From the NCBI RefSeq assembly GCF_000429625.1, contig NZ_KE386931.1:1-64000 (forward strand): a DNA stretch of 64,000 nucleotides, read 5' to 3'. Source of the stretch: Azospirillum halopraeferens DSM 3675 (lineage in GTDB: Bacteria > Pseudomonadota > Alphaproteobacteria > Azospirillales > Azospirillaceae). This document shows positions 17,444 to 27,524 of the stretch, piece by piece. Each line of letters starts with the position of its first letter. The stretch's first letter is position 1. The translations under genes were made by a program, and so were the position numbers. Below the pieces are notes generated by a model. The model searched no databases. It saw nothing but the letters and a program-made list of their open reading frames with translations, and was not told where the DNA came from.

Positions 17444-18709
17444 ATGAAGAACCAGCGTGCGTGGAGGACCGCGATCACTGCCCTGTCGGCGCTCGCGGTG
17501 GCCGGCTGGGCCGCGGCCGGCGCCCTCGCCGCCGATCCGGTGCGGGTGGGCTATCTGATCCCGCTGTCCGGCACGGCGGCGGCGTCCATCGGCCAGGAGA
17601 TGAGCAAGGCGACGCACCTCGCGGTGAAGCACATCAACGCCGCCGGCGGCATCCGGTCGATGGGCGGAGCGCAGCTCCAGCTCGTCGAGGTGGACACCCG
17701 CGGCGACCCCAAGGTGGGCATCACCGAGGCCGAGCGCCTGATCACCGTGGAGAAGGTGCCGGTCATCATCGGCGCCTTCCAGAGCAACGTCACCTTCCCG
17801 GCCACCGCCGTCGCCGAGAAGTACCAGGTTCCGTGGCTGGTCGACCTCGCCGCCAAGGCCGACATCACCGAGCGCGGCTTCAAGTATGTGTTCCGCCCGA
17901 CGCAGATCCCGTCCTCCGGCAACGCCGACAGCTCGGTCGACTTCGTGGTGTGGGCGGGCGAGAAGTCCGGCCGCAAGCCGAAGACCGCCGCCGTCATCTA
18001 CGAGAACACCGACTGGGGCCAGGATCTCGCCAAGACCATGCGCACCCGCTTCAAGGAGCTGGGGATCGAGGTGGTGCTGGACGAATCCTACGCGCCGAAC
18101 TCGCCCAACCTGCGGCCGCTGGTGCTCAAGCTGAAGGGGGCCAAGCCCGACGTCATCTCGGTCACCTCCTACACCGGCGACGCCATCCAGCTCCAGAAGC
18201 TGATCAGCCAGATGCAGGTTGACGCGATGGCGGTGGTCGGCAGCGCCGCCGGCCACGTCGACCGCACCTTCGTCCCGACCGTCGGGGTCAAGGGCACCGA
18301 TTACACCTTCACCACCAACGGCTGGGCCGGCTACGAGTCCGCGGTCACCACGCCCTTCGCCAAGCGCTTCTGGGATGACTACGTCGCCGAGCACAAGACG
18401 GAGCCGACGGAGCTGGGCGTCACCGCCTACGCCGACGTCTGGATCCTCAAGGACGCGCTGGAGCGGGCCGGCAAGGCCGAGCCGCAGGCGATCCGCGACG
18501 CGCTGGCGCAGACCGTCATGAAGGGCAACGACGTCACCAAGCTGCTCGGCTACGACATCGCCTTCGACGAGAAGAACCAGAACACGCTGAAGCGCTTCGT
18601 CGTGCAGCAGATCGTCGACGGCAAGTACTACACCGTGTGGCCGCCGCAGCTCACGCCGGCCGGCTTCGAGATGACCTGGCCGGTCCCGGCCTGGAGCGAG
18701 CGCAAGTAG
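17444..18709 (+). CDS. Branched-chain-type ABC substrate-binding protein
   Basis: A 421-residue periplasmic binding protein of the LivK/Peripla_BP_6 class. Residues 1 to ~28 form a signal peptide ending in ALAAD. The mature chain begins with PVRVGYLIPLSG, the typical first strand. Such proteins in catabolic loci often bind aromatic acids, amides or urea rather than leucine. A GGTGGGAGAGAG ribosome site precedes the ATG. It follows the acyl-CoA ligase by 47 bases and is followed by a strong hairpin before the permease genes. Confidence 0.9.
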   Translation: MKNQRAWRTAITALSALAVAGWAAAGALAADPVRVGYLIPLSGTAAASIGQEMSKATHLAVKHINAAGGIRSMGGAQLQLVEVDTRGDPKVGITEAERLITVEKVPVIIGAFQSNVTFPATAVAEKYQVPWLVDLAAKADITERGFKYVFRPTQIPSSGNADSSVDFVVWAGEKSGRKPKTAAVIYENTDWGQDLAKTMRTRFKELGIEVVLDESYAPNSPNLRPLVLKLKGAKPDVISVTSYTGDAIQLQKLISQMQVDAMAVVGSAAGHVDRTFVPTVGVKGTDYTFTTNGWAGYESAVTTPFAKRFWDDYVAEHKTEPTELGVTAYADVWILKDALERAGKAEPQAIRDALAQTVMKGNDVTKLLGYDIAFDEKNQNTLKRFVVQQIVDGKYYTVWPPQLTPAGFEMTWPVPAWSERK

Positions 18710-18718
18710 AGGCGCTCC

Positions 18719-18740
18719 GGGGGCGCCGGCGGGCGCCCCC
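18719..18740 (+). terminator. Intercistronic hairpin after the binding-protein gene
   Basis: A perfect 9-bp GC stem (18719-18727 with 18732-18740) closes a 4-base loop 9 bases after the binding-protein stop. There is no T-run. Hairpins here commonly stabilise the binding-protein mRNA or partly stop transcription, so that more binding protein than permease is made. Confidence 0.6.
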
Positions 18741-18780
18741 GCCTTCCCGCACGTCCCGTTCCCCTGCCACACGGTGGCCG

Positions 18781-19662
18781 ATGTCCAGCACCATCACCCA
18801 GGCCCTGCTGAACGGTATCGCCAGCGGCGCCATCTACGGCCTCATCGCGCTCGGGCTCAGCCTGCAGTTCGGCGTGATGAAGATCATCAACTTCGCGCAC
18901 GGCTCCTTCCTGATGATCGCCATGTACCTGGCGCTGTGGGGATGCCGGCACCTCGGGCTGCACCCGCTGGCGGTGATCCCGCTGGTGATGGCCGCGCTCT
19001 ACGTCGTCGGGCACGTCACCCAGCGCTGGCTGATCGAGCCCATCTACCGCAAGGAGGCCACGCGCGAGCCGATCGGGGTGCTGATCTTCACGACGGGCCT
19101 GTGGATCTTCCTGGACAACCTGTTCCTCGTCCTGGCCGGGCCGGACTTCCAGAGCCCGCCGGGCGACTGGCCGAACGAGGTGGTGATGGTGGGCGACCTC
19201 ATCTTCACCTACCCGCAGGTGGCCGGCTTCATCGTTGCCAGCGCGGTGACGCTGCTGCTCGTCACCTTCCTGCGCGGCACGCGCATCGGGCGGATGATCC
19301 GGGCCACCGGGCAGGACCGCGAGGCGGCGAGCGTGCTCGGCATCGACAGCGCCGCCGTCTACCAGGTCTCCTTCGCCCTCGGCCTGGCCGTGCTCGGCGT
19401 GGCGGGCAGCCTGCTGCTGACCATCGTCCCGGTCGACCCCTTTATCGGCGACTCCTACGGCATCCGCGCCTTCGTCGTCGTCGTGCTGGGCGGCATCGGC
19501 TCCGTGGGCGGGGCGTTCTGGGGCGGCATCCTGGTGGGGATCATCGAGTCCATGGGAGCCCAGTTCATGCCGGTCACCTACTCCGAGGCCATGATCTTCG
19601 CCATCTTTCTCGGCGTGCTGTACTTCCGCCCCGCCGGCCTGTTCGGGCTGGAGGAGGCGTGA
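18781..19662 (+). CDS. livH: Branched-chain-type ABC permease (LivH-like)
   Basis: A 293-residue inner-membrane permease of the LivH class, with about eight hydrophobic segments. Typical stretches are NGIASGAIYGLIALGLSL at the start and the cytoplasmic coupling loop with RMIRATGQDREAASVLGID. The ATG at 18781 gives the normal family N-terminus; the longer frame from 18637 overlaps the previous gene. The stop is followed 2 bases later by the LivM-like start. Confidence 0.92.
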   Translation: MSSTITQALLNGIASGAIYGLIALGLSLQFGVMKIINFAHGSFLMIAMYLALWGCRHLGLHPLAVIPLVMAALYVVGHVTQRWLIEPIYRKEATREPIGVLIFTTGLWIFLDNLFLVLAGPDFQSPPGDWPNEVVMVGDLIFTYPQVAGFIVASAVTLLLVTFLRGTRIGRMIRATGQDREAASVLGIDSAAVYQVSFALGLAVLGVAGSLLLTIVPVDPFIGDSYGIRAFVVVVLGGIGSVGGAFWGGILVGIIESMGAQFMPVTYSEAMIFAIFLGVLYFRPAGLFGLEEA

Positions 19663-19664
19663 GC

Positions 19665-20642
19665 ATGCGGCAGGACCGGCTCATCGGGTGCGCCGCCGCC
19701 GCCGTGCTGGCGGTGCTGCCGCTGGTGTTCGACAACCCCTACACGCTCTCGGTCGTCATCCTCACGCTGCTGTACGCCTACCTTGCGCTCTCCTGGAACA
19801 TCATCGGGGGGATCGCCGGGCAGCTCTCGCTCGGGCACGCGGCGTATTTCGGCATCGGCGGCTACACCTCCACCTACCTGTTCCTCACCTACGGGCTCAG
19901 TCCGTGGCTGGGCATGCTGGCGGGCGCGGTGCTGGCGAGCGCCGCGGCGGCGCTGATCGGTTTGCCGTGTTTCCGGTTGCGCGGCGCCTACTTCGCGCTG
20001 GCGACGCTGGCCGCCGCGGTCATCCTGCGGGTGATCGTGGAGAACTCGCACGAGCTTCTCGGCGGCCCGCGCGGCATGGAGGTGCGGCTGCTGCACGACG
20101 CGCCCTGGTACTTCCAGCACACCCGCAAGGAGTTCTACTACGCGGTGGTCGTGGCGCTCGTCGCGGTGGCGCTGTTCGCCAATTACGCCGTCTTGCGCTC
20201 GCGCTTCGGCTACTACCTCACGGCCATCCGCAACGACGAGGAGGCGGCGCTGGCGCTCGGCGTGAACGCCCGCCGGTGCAAGCTGCAGGCGGCGGTGCTG
20301 AGCGCCGCGCTGACCGCGGTGGGCGGCACCTTCTACGCGCAGTACGTGCTGTTCATCAGCCCCGACAAGGTGTTCGGCGGGCACCTCAGCGTGCAGATCG
20401 CCGTCATCTGCATCATCGGCGGCCGCGGTACGCTGTGGGGGCCGGCGCTGGGGGCGCTGCTGCTTCTGCCGGCCGAGGAGGTGGCGCGCTTCGTCACCGG
20501 CGGCGCGCCGGGGGCGGCGATGATGCTCTACGGCCTGCTGCTGATGGTGGTGATCCGGTTCGAGCCGCGCGGCCTGATCGCGCTGGCCCGGCGCGCGACC
20601 GGGTGTCGTGCGGCGCCGCGCGCCGGCGTGGAGGTGGCGTGA
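19665..20642 (+). CDS. livM: Branched-chain-type ABC permease (LivM-like)
   Basis: A 325-residue permease of the LivM class. Typical family features are LSWNIIGGIAGQLSLGHAA near residue 43 and the coupling loop with YLTAIRNDEEAALALGVN. A GGAGG site lies within the end of livH. Its TGA overlaps the ATG of the ATPase gene (TGATG), so translation is coupled. It pairs with the LivH-like protein to form the channel. Confidence 0.92.
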   Translation: MRQDRLIGCAAAAVLAVLPLVFDNPYTLSVVILTLLYAYLALSWNIIGGIAGQLSLGHAAYFGIGGYTSTYLFLTYGLSPWLGMLAGAVLASAAAALIGLPCFRLRGAYFALATLAAAVILRVIVENSHELLGGPRGMEVRLLHDAPWYFQHTRKEFYYAVVVALVAVALFANYAVLRSRFGYYLTAIRNDEEAALALGVNARRCKLQAAVLSAALTAVGGTFYAQYVLFISPDKVFGGHLSVQIAVICIIGGRGTLWGPALGALLLLPAEEVARFVTGGAPGAAMMLYGLLLMVVIRFEPRGLIALARRATGCRAAPRAGVEVA

Positions 20643-21361
20643 TGGAGCTGCTCGAATACCGCGGCGTCGCCAAGCACTTCGGGGGTCTGCGCGCCATCGA
20701 GGAGGTGTCGTTCCACGTCGGCGAGGGCGAGATCGTCGGCCTGATCGGGCCCAATGGTGCGGGCAAGACGACGCTGTTCGCCATGGCCTCCGGCTTCCAG
20801 CCGACCACGCGCGGCGAGGTGTGGTTCGCCGGGCGCCGCATCGACGGGCGCCCGCCGCCGGAGATCTGCCGCCTGGGGCTGGCGCGCACCTTCCAGATCG
20901 TGCGCCCGTTCGGCGAGATGAGCATGCTGGACAACGTGATGGTCGGCGCCTTCCTGCGCCACCCCGACCGGCCCCGCGCCCACGACCGGGCGGTGGCGGT
21001 GCTGGAACGCTTCGGCATGGCCGACCGGCTGGAGCAGCCGGCGCGCACGTTGACGCTGGCCGGGCGCAAGCGGCTGGAGGTGGCGAAGGCGCTGGCGACG
21101 GAGCCGCGGCTGCTGCTGCTCGACGAGGTGATGGCCGGCCTGACGCCGGTCGAGACCGCCGAAATGATGGACCTGATCCGCACGGTGCGCCGCGGCGGCA
21201 CGACCGTGCTGCTGGTGGAGCACAACATGCACGCGGTGATGCGCCTGTGCGACCGTGTGGTGGTGATCCACCACGGCCGCAAGATCTGCGACTCCGACCC
21301 GGCCACGGTGGCCGCCGACCCGGACGTGATCGCCGCCTATCTGGGGGAGGACGAGGACTGA
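20642..21361 (+). CDS. livG: Branched-chain-type ABC ATPase (LivG-like)
   Basis: A 239-residue ATPase. Walker A GPNGAGKT lies at about residues 36-43 and Walker B LLLLDEV near 155. The signature region reads TLTLAGRKRLEVAKAL: an Ala replaces the usual first Gly or Ser of the canonical LSGGQ signature, a looser form seen in some LivG proteins. An H-loop histidine follows in VEHNMH. It energises the importer together with the LivF-like protein. It overlaps livM by one base and ends 1 base before livF. Confidence 0.92.
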   Translation: MELLEYRGVAKHFGGLRAIEEVSFHVGEGEIVGLIGPNGAGKTTLFAMASGFQPTTRGEVWFAGRRIDGRPPPEICRLGLARTFQIVRPFGEMSMLDNVMVGAFLRHPDRPRAHDRAVAVLERFGMADRLEQPARTLTLAGRKRLEVAKALATEPRLLLLDEVMAGLTPVETAEMMDLIRTVRRGGTTVLLVEHNMHAVMRLCDRVVVIHHGRKICDSDPATVAADPDVIAAYLGEDED

Positions 21362-21362
21362 C

Positions 21363-22067
<705 letters not shown>

Positions 22068-22068
22068 G

Positions 22069-22093
22069 AACAGTGGACCAATAACAACAGTGG
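22069..22093. promoter_or_regulatory. Repeated ACAGTGG motif before the second dioxygenase gene
   Basis: AACAGTGGACCA at 22069-22080 is identical to the 12-mer at 9085-9096. A second ACAGTGG follows at 22087-22093, and its last bases merge with the ribosome binding site of the next gene. A protein bound here could block translation or transcription of the dioxygenase-hydrolase pair. This is an inference from repetition within the locus. Confidence 0.45.
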
Positions 22094-22104
22094 AAGGAAA
22101 CGCC

Positions 22105-23049
22105 ATGCCGCTTGCGGTGCCGTCCATCGACCTGGACGCGGTCCAACGCCAGTTGGAGGAGGAGGGCTACGCCGTCATTGAGAACGTGCTGCCGCCGGAC
22201 GAGCTGGAGCGCTACCGCCGCACGGTGGACGCGCTGATGGTGCACGAGCGCGTGCACCCCTACTGCCCGGAGGACGGCGAGGAGCGGCCCGAGGATGCCG
22301 AGGTGGCCGACTACTACCGGACGCACTACACGGTGAGCGAGGCGGAGGCGCAGCGCCTGCTGGCCCGCATGCGCCACGACCGCGCCCGCAACGCCGACAC
22401 GCCCTGGCCGGTGCCCTACGGCAAGGTGCCGAAGACCTTCATCCACTTGCCGACCCTGTTCGACCAGGACCGCTCGCAGCGCGTCTGGCAGCTCGTCAAC
22501 AAGGCGCCGGAGATGGCGTCGCTGATCGAGAACCCGGTGGTGCTGGACCTGGTGCGGCGGGTGCTCGGCGCCGACTGCAACCTTCACGACTTCCAGGCGA
22601 CCAGCATCGGCCCGGGCACCGGCGGCGGAGCCTGGCACGTCGACGCGCCGCTCGGCCAGATCCCGGAGCCGTTGCCCGAGTTCCCGCTGATGGTCCAGAA
22701 CGTCTGGCTGCTCGACGACTTCACCGCGCACAACGGCGCCACGCGGGTGGTCCCCGGCAGCCATCGCTTCCGCAAGGCGCCGCCGTGGTCCGAGGGCCAG
22801 CGCGACGACGAGCGCGTGCTGACGGCCCCGGCCGGCTCGGTGGCGATCTGGCTGTCGAACACGTGGCATCGCTCCGGCCCCAACGAAACCGACCGGCCGC
22901 GGCGAGCGATCCTGTGCAACTACAATCGCTCCTGGCTGCGGGGCTTCACCGACTTCGTCGCCACCCTGGACGAGGCGACGGCGCGGCGGCTCTCCCCGAC
23001 CGTCCGCTACCTCCTGGGGTACTCGGCGCGCGCGCCGGAGCGCCGGTGA
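22105..23049 (+). CDS. PhyH-family dioxygenase, second copy
   Basis: A 314-residue PhyH-superfamily protein, only distantly similar to the one at 14990. The iron triad is His178 and Asp180 (AWHVD) plus His255 (TWHRSG), and ETDRPRR carries the likely 2-oxoglutarate-binding arginine. I chose ATG 22105 because GGAAGGAAA lies at the right distance; a GTG at 22090 is the other option. Its stop overlaps the GTG start of the hydrolase gene. It probably hydroxylates a different intermediate from the first dioxygenase. Confidence 0.87.
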   Translation: MPLAVPSIDLDAVQRQLEEEGYAVIENVLPPDELERYRRTVDALMVHERVHPYCPEDGEERPEDAEVADYYRTHYTVSEAEAQRLLARMRHDRARNADTPWPVPYGKVPKTFIHLPTLFDQDRSQRVWQLVNKAPEMASLIENPVVLDLVRRVLGADCNLHDFQATSIGPGTGGGAWHVDAPLGQIPEPLPEFPLMVQNVWLLDDFTAHNGATRVVPGSHRFRKAPPWSEGQRDDERVLTAPAGSVAIWLSNTWHRSGPNETDRPRRAILCNYNRSWLRGFTDFVATLDEATARRLSPTVRYLLGYSARAPERR

Positions 23050-24248
23050 GCGCCGTGCGGTCCTTCGAGACGCCGGTCCCCGGCGGGGTGGTGCGCGGCG
23101 CCGGCCTGCCCCGCTTCGCGCCATTGGCGGAGGCGTTCGTCGCCAACTTCGTCGAGCGCGGCGAGGTCGGCGCATCGCTGTGCGTGACCGTGGCCGGGCA
23201 GGTCGTGCTCGACCTGTGGGGCGGGCTGGCCGATCCGGACACCGGGCGTCCCTGGGAGGAGGACACGGTGTCCATCGTCTTCTCCAACACCAAGACGGCG
23301 ACGGCGCTGTGCCTCCACCGGCTGGCGGAACGCGGCCTGGTGGACCTGGACGGCCCGGTGGCCGCCTGCTGGCCGGAGTACGCGCAGGCCGGCAAGGGCG
23401 GCACCACCGTGCGCATGCTGCTGGACCACACCGCCGGCCTGCCGGCCCTGCGCGCGCCGCTGCCGGACGGCGCGGCCTTCGATTGGGACGTCATGGTGGG
23501 GCGGCTGGCCGCGGAAGCGCCGTTCTGGGCACCGGGAACACGCACCGGCTACCACGGGCTGACCTTCGGCTGGCTGGTCGGGGAGGTGGTCCGCCGCGTC
23601 TCAGGCCGTTCGCTGGGCACCGTCTTCGCCGAGGAGGTCGCCGGGCCACTTGGCCTCGACTATTGGATCGGCCTGCCGGAGGCGGCGGAGGGGCGGGTCG
23701 CGCCGATCATTCCGTACCGCCCGGTGCGGGGAGCACCGGCCAGCCGCTTCGAGGCGGCGGTGGCGGAGGAGCCGGACTCGGTGTCCGCCCTTTACTTCCG
23801 CAACACCGGCGGCTGGCGGCCGAAGGGATTCAACAGCCGTGTCGGGCGCGCGGCGGAAATCGGCGCGGCGAACGGCATCACCAACGCCCGCGGCCTTGCG
23901 CGCTTCTACGCGCCGCTGGCCAACGGTGGCGGCGGGCTGCTGCGGCCGGACACCGTCGCCGCCATGGCGGAGGTCACGTCGGCCACCCACGACGACGCGA
24001 CGCTGCGCATCCCGACGCGCTTCGCCGCCGGGTTCATGCGCTCGATGGACAACCGCGCGCGCGGCGTCGACAGCGCCGTGCTGCCGGCCACCGCGTTCGG
24101 CCATGTCGGGGCCGGCGGCTCGCTCGGCTTCGCCGACCCGGCGCACCGCTTGGGCTTCGGCTACACGATGAACCGCATGGGGGAGGGGCTGCTGCTGAAC
24201 GCCCGGGGGCAGTCCTTGGTGGACGCCCTGCAGCGGTGCCTCGCATGA
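23046..24248 (+). CDS. Serine beta-lactamase-fold hydrolase/esterase
   Basis: A 400-residue protein of the class C beta-lactamase/EstB-type esterase family. The nucleophile motif S-x-x-K is at residues 80-83 (SNTK) and a Tyr-containing second motif occurs in TGYHGLTFGW. There is no clear signal peptide, which points to a cytoplasmic esterase or amidase rather than a resistance enzyme. The GTG at 23046 overlaps the dioxygenase stop (GTGA). It is the last gene of the catabolic locus and could release an acid from an ester or amide substrate. Confidence 0.85.
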   Translation: MSAVRSFETPVPGGVVRGAGLPRFAPLAEAFVANFVERGEVGASLCVTVAGQVVLDLWGGLADPDTGRPWEEDTVSIVFSNTKTATALCLHRLAERGLVDLDGPVAACWPEYAQAGKGGTTVRMLLDHTAGLPALRAPLPDGAAFDWDVMVGRLAAEAPFWAPGTRTGYHGLTFGWLVGEVVRRVSGRSLGTVFAEEVAGPLGLDYWIGLPEAAEGRVAPIIPYRPVRGAPASRFEAAVAEEPDSVSALYFRNTGGWRPKGFNSRVGRAAEIGAANGITNARGLARFYAPLANGGGGLLRPDTVAAMAEVTSATHDDATLRIPTRFAAGFMRSMDNRARGVDSAVLPATAFGHVGAGGSLGFADPAHRLGFGYTMNRMGEGLLLNARGQSLVDALQRCLA

Positions 24249-24471
24249 CGGCCGCGCGGCACCGTCAAGTCGTTGAAGCTGGCGGTTCGGGACGGTGCGG
24301 GTTGCCCACGGAAACCCGGGGACCGGGCGGTCACGGGGCGTCGTCATGGCGCCCCTCTGCCGGCCCGGATCGCTGCAATCCAGCCTGAACGTGACGGTGC
24401 CGGTGACGGCGAGCGGCGTTGGCCTTGTGCGGCATGATGAATCACCAAGCGGGAGCGGTCCCTCCCGCTAA

Positions 24472-25377
24472 GAACCTATTCCGATAGGGAGCATTCTGGA
24501 TCTGATCTGTTGGACTTCCGGTGCATTCAGGACCGGAGGTTTCCATGGGCAAGTTGGTCCAGGACGACGGCCGGTGGTTGCCGGATGAGTTGTGGGAGCG
24601 CATGGAGCCCTTGCTGCCCGAGCGTCCGCCGCATCCACTGGGCTGCCATAATCCGCGCGTGCCGGACCGCGCGGCCATGGACGCCATCTTCTTCATCCTG
24701 CGGACCGGCAGCCAATGGCAAGCCTTGCGAGCGACCGGCATCTGTTCGCCCTCCTCGGCCTACCGCCGCTTTCGTGAGTGGGCCGAGGCCCGCGTCTTCG
24801 AAGAGTTCTGGCGCCAGGGCCTGCTGGCCTACGAGGACGTAACCGGCATCGACTGAAGTTGGCTGTCAGTGGACGGGGCGATGACCAAGGCGCCGCTGGG
24901 CGGGGGAAAAAGTTGGCCCCAATCCGACCGACCGGGGCAAGCTGGGCACCAAGCGGTCGCTGCTGACCGATGGCCACGGTCTCCCCCTCGGCCTCGCGGT
25001 CGCCGGCGCCAACGTGATCGACTTCAAGCTGCTGGAGCAAACGCTTGAAGCCACCGTCGTGCCGCGTCCCAGGCCGACAGCGGCACGGCCCCAGCATCTC
25101 TGCCTGGATAAGGGCTACGATTGCGATGGCCCGCGGCAGATCGCCTACGATTACGGCCTGACCGCCCACATCCGCCGCCGCGGCGGGGACCGATCCGCCA
25201 CGTCTGCCCATCCCGCCAAACCACGGCGTTGGGTGGTCGAGCGTGCGCATTCCTGGCTGAACCGCTATCGCCGCATCCTGGTCCGCTGGGAGAAGCTCGC
25301 CATCACCTACGAGGCTATGCTCCACATCGTCTGCCCCGTCACCGTCCGGGAGTTCGTCTGCCTACTGGAATAGGTTC
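24472..25377 (+). mobile_element. IS5-family insertion sequence (decayed)
   Basis: The ends carry inverted repeats: GAACCTATTCC at 24472-24482 and its complement ending at 25377. They are flanked by a 3-bp direct repeat TAA at 24469-24471 and 25378-25380, which fits the short TNA target choice of IS5-family groups. The element is about 906 bp and contains one interrupted transposase. It lies between the catabolic locus and the decayed integrase. Confidence 0.85.
24545..25373 (+). pseudogene. IS5-family transposase, interrupted
   Basis: The N-terminal part (MGKLVQDDGRWLPDELWERM) runs to a TGA at 24854-24856, where the family reads Trp (GID-W-SWL). The same frame then gives WLSVDGAMTK, shifts frame near the A-rich run at about 24905-24915, and ends in the frame closing at 25373. 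The C-terminal part has the DDE-family signature region DKGYDCDG and RRWVVERAHSWLNRYRR with the catalytic Glu. IS5 groups sometimes use programmed frameshifting, but the extra stop makes an active enzyme unlikely. Confidence 0.75.
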
Positions 25378-25443
25378 TAAGGGTCCCTCTCCCTACGACC
25401 GTATCCAGTGATGCGATCCAATTACATGTTGGGAGATGCGCGA

Positions 25444-27137
25444 TCAGCGCCGCTGCTCGAAGCGGATCACCGTGCCGTTGTCCTCTGTCTCGGCGCGGGC
25501 GGCCAGGCGGCCGTCGGCGCCGACGGTGACCCCGTAGTCGATGGTGTCGATCGCCTCCTTCAGCTTGGCAAGTGTGGCGCCCTTGTAATAGCGGCTCGTA
25601 GCGGCTCGTCGTTTCGCCGCCGCTCATGCGCTGGTGGCCGAGCAGTTCGGCGATCCGCACGGAGGCCACGTCCTCGTTGTGCAGCATGGTATCGATGGTG
25701 TGGCGCAAGGAGTGGTTGACCCGGCCGTCCTCGTGCTGGTCGAGGGCGCGCAGATACGCTGAAATCTTCTTGTAGAACTTCCGGCCGAAACGCTGGCGGA
25801 CCCCGATCGCGACGCTTTCCGTCAACTGCTTGGAGCGGCTGGCCTGCGTGGGCTGGAAGGTCGGAAACAGTGCCAGCACGCCCTCGCGGCGCAACCGTTC
25901 GACATGCTGCAGGAAACCGGCCTCCGGAAGCAGCCGGTGCACCGGCACCAGGCGCTCGGCATTGTCGGTCTTGAGCTGCTGGACGGCGCTCTCGTCCTCG
26001 GCGATGCGCAGGCACCAGATGCCGTGCACCAGGACGACGTCGCGGACCATCAACTGGCAGGCCTCCTTCAGGCGCAAGGGGTGATGGGTGAGCACGAGCC
26101 AGGTCCAGTAGAAGTCATCCTGGACGAGCAGCGGGCCGGGTTTGGCGCGCTCGGCCAGCGACCGGCAGCCCGTCCAGGCCGGCGACAGCAGGACGGCGCG
26201 CACGGCTTCCGGCTCCCACGCCGCGCGCTCGTCGCGGGCCTTCTTGCCGATCAGGCTCTTGGCGTAGAACGCCCTGGTGACGGGGTTGTCGCCGGTGGTG
26301 TGGCCGGCCTCGCGGGCGTATTGGAAGAAGGCGCGCAAGGCGGTGAGGTGCTTGTTCGCCGCCTTCATCGACAGCCGCGGCACCAGGGCCTCGCGGATGG
26401 CATGCATGCGGTTGGCCTGGGGGATCTCGCCGCGGGCTATGCGCGCGTCGACGCGCTGCTCGGCGCTCTCGTCGATGCTGTCCGCAAGGGCGATGGCGTC
26501 CCGCAGCGGCTTGCCCTTGAACTCACGGAACTGGCCGTATTTGGCAGGCAGCCGGCGCACGCCGTCGCGGAAGGCAAGAACCCGGTCCGGGCGCACGCTG
26601 TCGACCGGCCAGTCGCCGGCGAGCTCGATGAACAGGCCGACCGACTGCCGGTAATCGACGATGGTTTCCGGGTGGACCTTGCCGGTCAGATGGCGCAGGA
26701 AACCGTCGAGCAGCGCGCTCATGCGCGGGCTCGCCGAAGCCGGCGGTGCATCGTCGCGGGGACCCGACGGCGGCGCGCCGGCGGGCGGCTCGGGCCGCGG
26801 CGGCGGCGGCGCGCGCCGCCTCGGGGCTGCGCGGTCCGGCCAGCGCGCGGGCGGCCTCGGTCTCGTCGAGCACGCGCTGGAGCGCGGCGCGCACGATGCC
26901 GTTGACCTCCTCCAGCGAGAGCGTGAGCCCGCCCGCCATCACGGTTCCGAGAGCCTCCACCACCGCGTCGAACGCGACGTCCAGGCGGCGCGCCCGTCGC
27001 GCCGCCTCGGGCAGGAGATGGCATCGCGTGGACAAACGGTAGTCCGAAGTTCGCCGAAGTTCGGCGAAACCTTTCGGCAGGGTGCGGCGCCAGACGTAGG
27101 TGGCGCCGCGGCGGGCGAGGTGGGTGAGGACAGCCAT
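25444..27137 (-). pseudogene. Tyrosine-type integrase with two frameshifts
   Basis: The N-terminus (MAVLTHLARRGATYVWRR, start 27137) is the DUF6538-like domain of large phage/island integrases. The frame changes in a GC-repeat Ala-rich stretch at about 26760-26820. The catalytic part then runs from about 26760 (MSALLDGFLRHL at 26722), with LRLKEA, NHSLRHT and LLGHQRMSGG. A perfect 10-bp tandem duplication (25589-25598 and 25599-25608) shifts the frame again just at the SRY catalytic-tyrosine region. The original tail, ending RFEQRR with TGA at 25444, is readable in the restored frame. The protein resembles the intact integrase at 55094 in layout and lies 138 bases from the left attachment copy. 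Confidence 0.8.
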
Positions 27138-27274
27138 GCCGGTCTCCGGGCCGGGCGGGGCGCGGCGGGACCGTTGGCACAGGGGATTGGCACACGCGGT
27201 TGGCCGGGCCACGCCGATGACGGGGCGGCGTGCCGATCGCGGGGCGCAAAGCCTTGCTGGGAGCGGGATTCTCA

Positions 27275-27298
27275 GGAGAGATGGTTGGGGGACTAGGA
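27275..27298. repeat. Left attachment site (direct repeat of the tRNA-Gln 3' end)
   Basis: These 24 bases, beginning GGAGAGATGGTTGGGGG, are identical to 57311-57334. After the last shared base the sequence (CCCACAACC) no longer follows the tRNA, so only the 3' end is duplicated. This is the usual product of integration into a tRNA gene. Confidence 0.85.
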
Positions 27299-27524
27299 CC
27301 CACAACCAAATCGGGTAACGCTTTGATCTTGCTTGGTTCGCGTTTTGTGAGCGTCAATATATGGTCGATTTGGGCTACAGGCAAGGGCGACCGGAATGGG
27401 CCTACGGTTATAGGAGCCGAACCGACACGGTGCGGCACTCTGACTCGTGCCGAATAGCCTCCGAGAAAGCCGGCGTGGTTCAGTCACGCTGGTCGCCGGC
27501 AAGCCTCCTGGACGAGATTGACAA

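Noticed and set aside
23046..24248. Antibiotic-resistance class C beta-lactamase
   Set aside because: There is no signal peptide, and the second motif reads Tyr-His rather than the Tyr-x-Asn typical of AmpC; an esterase-like role is more likely.
24545..25373. Active IS5 transposase by programmed frameshift
   Set aside because: An in-frame TGA stands where the family has Trp, well before the A-rich slip site, so frameshifting alone cannot give a full protein.
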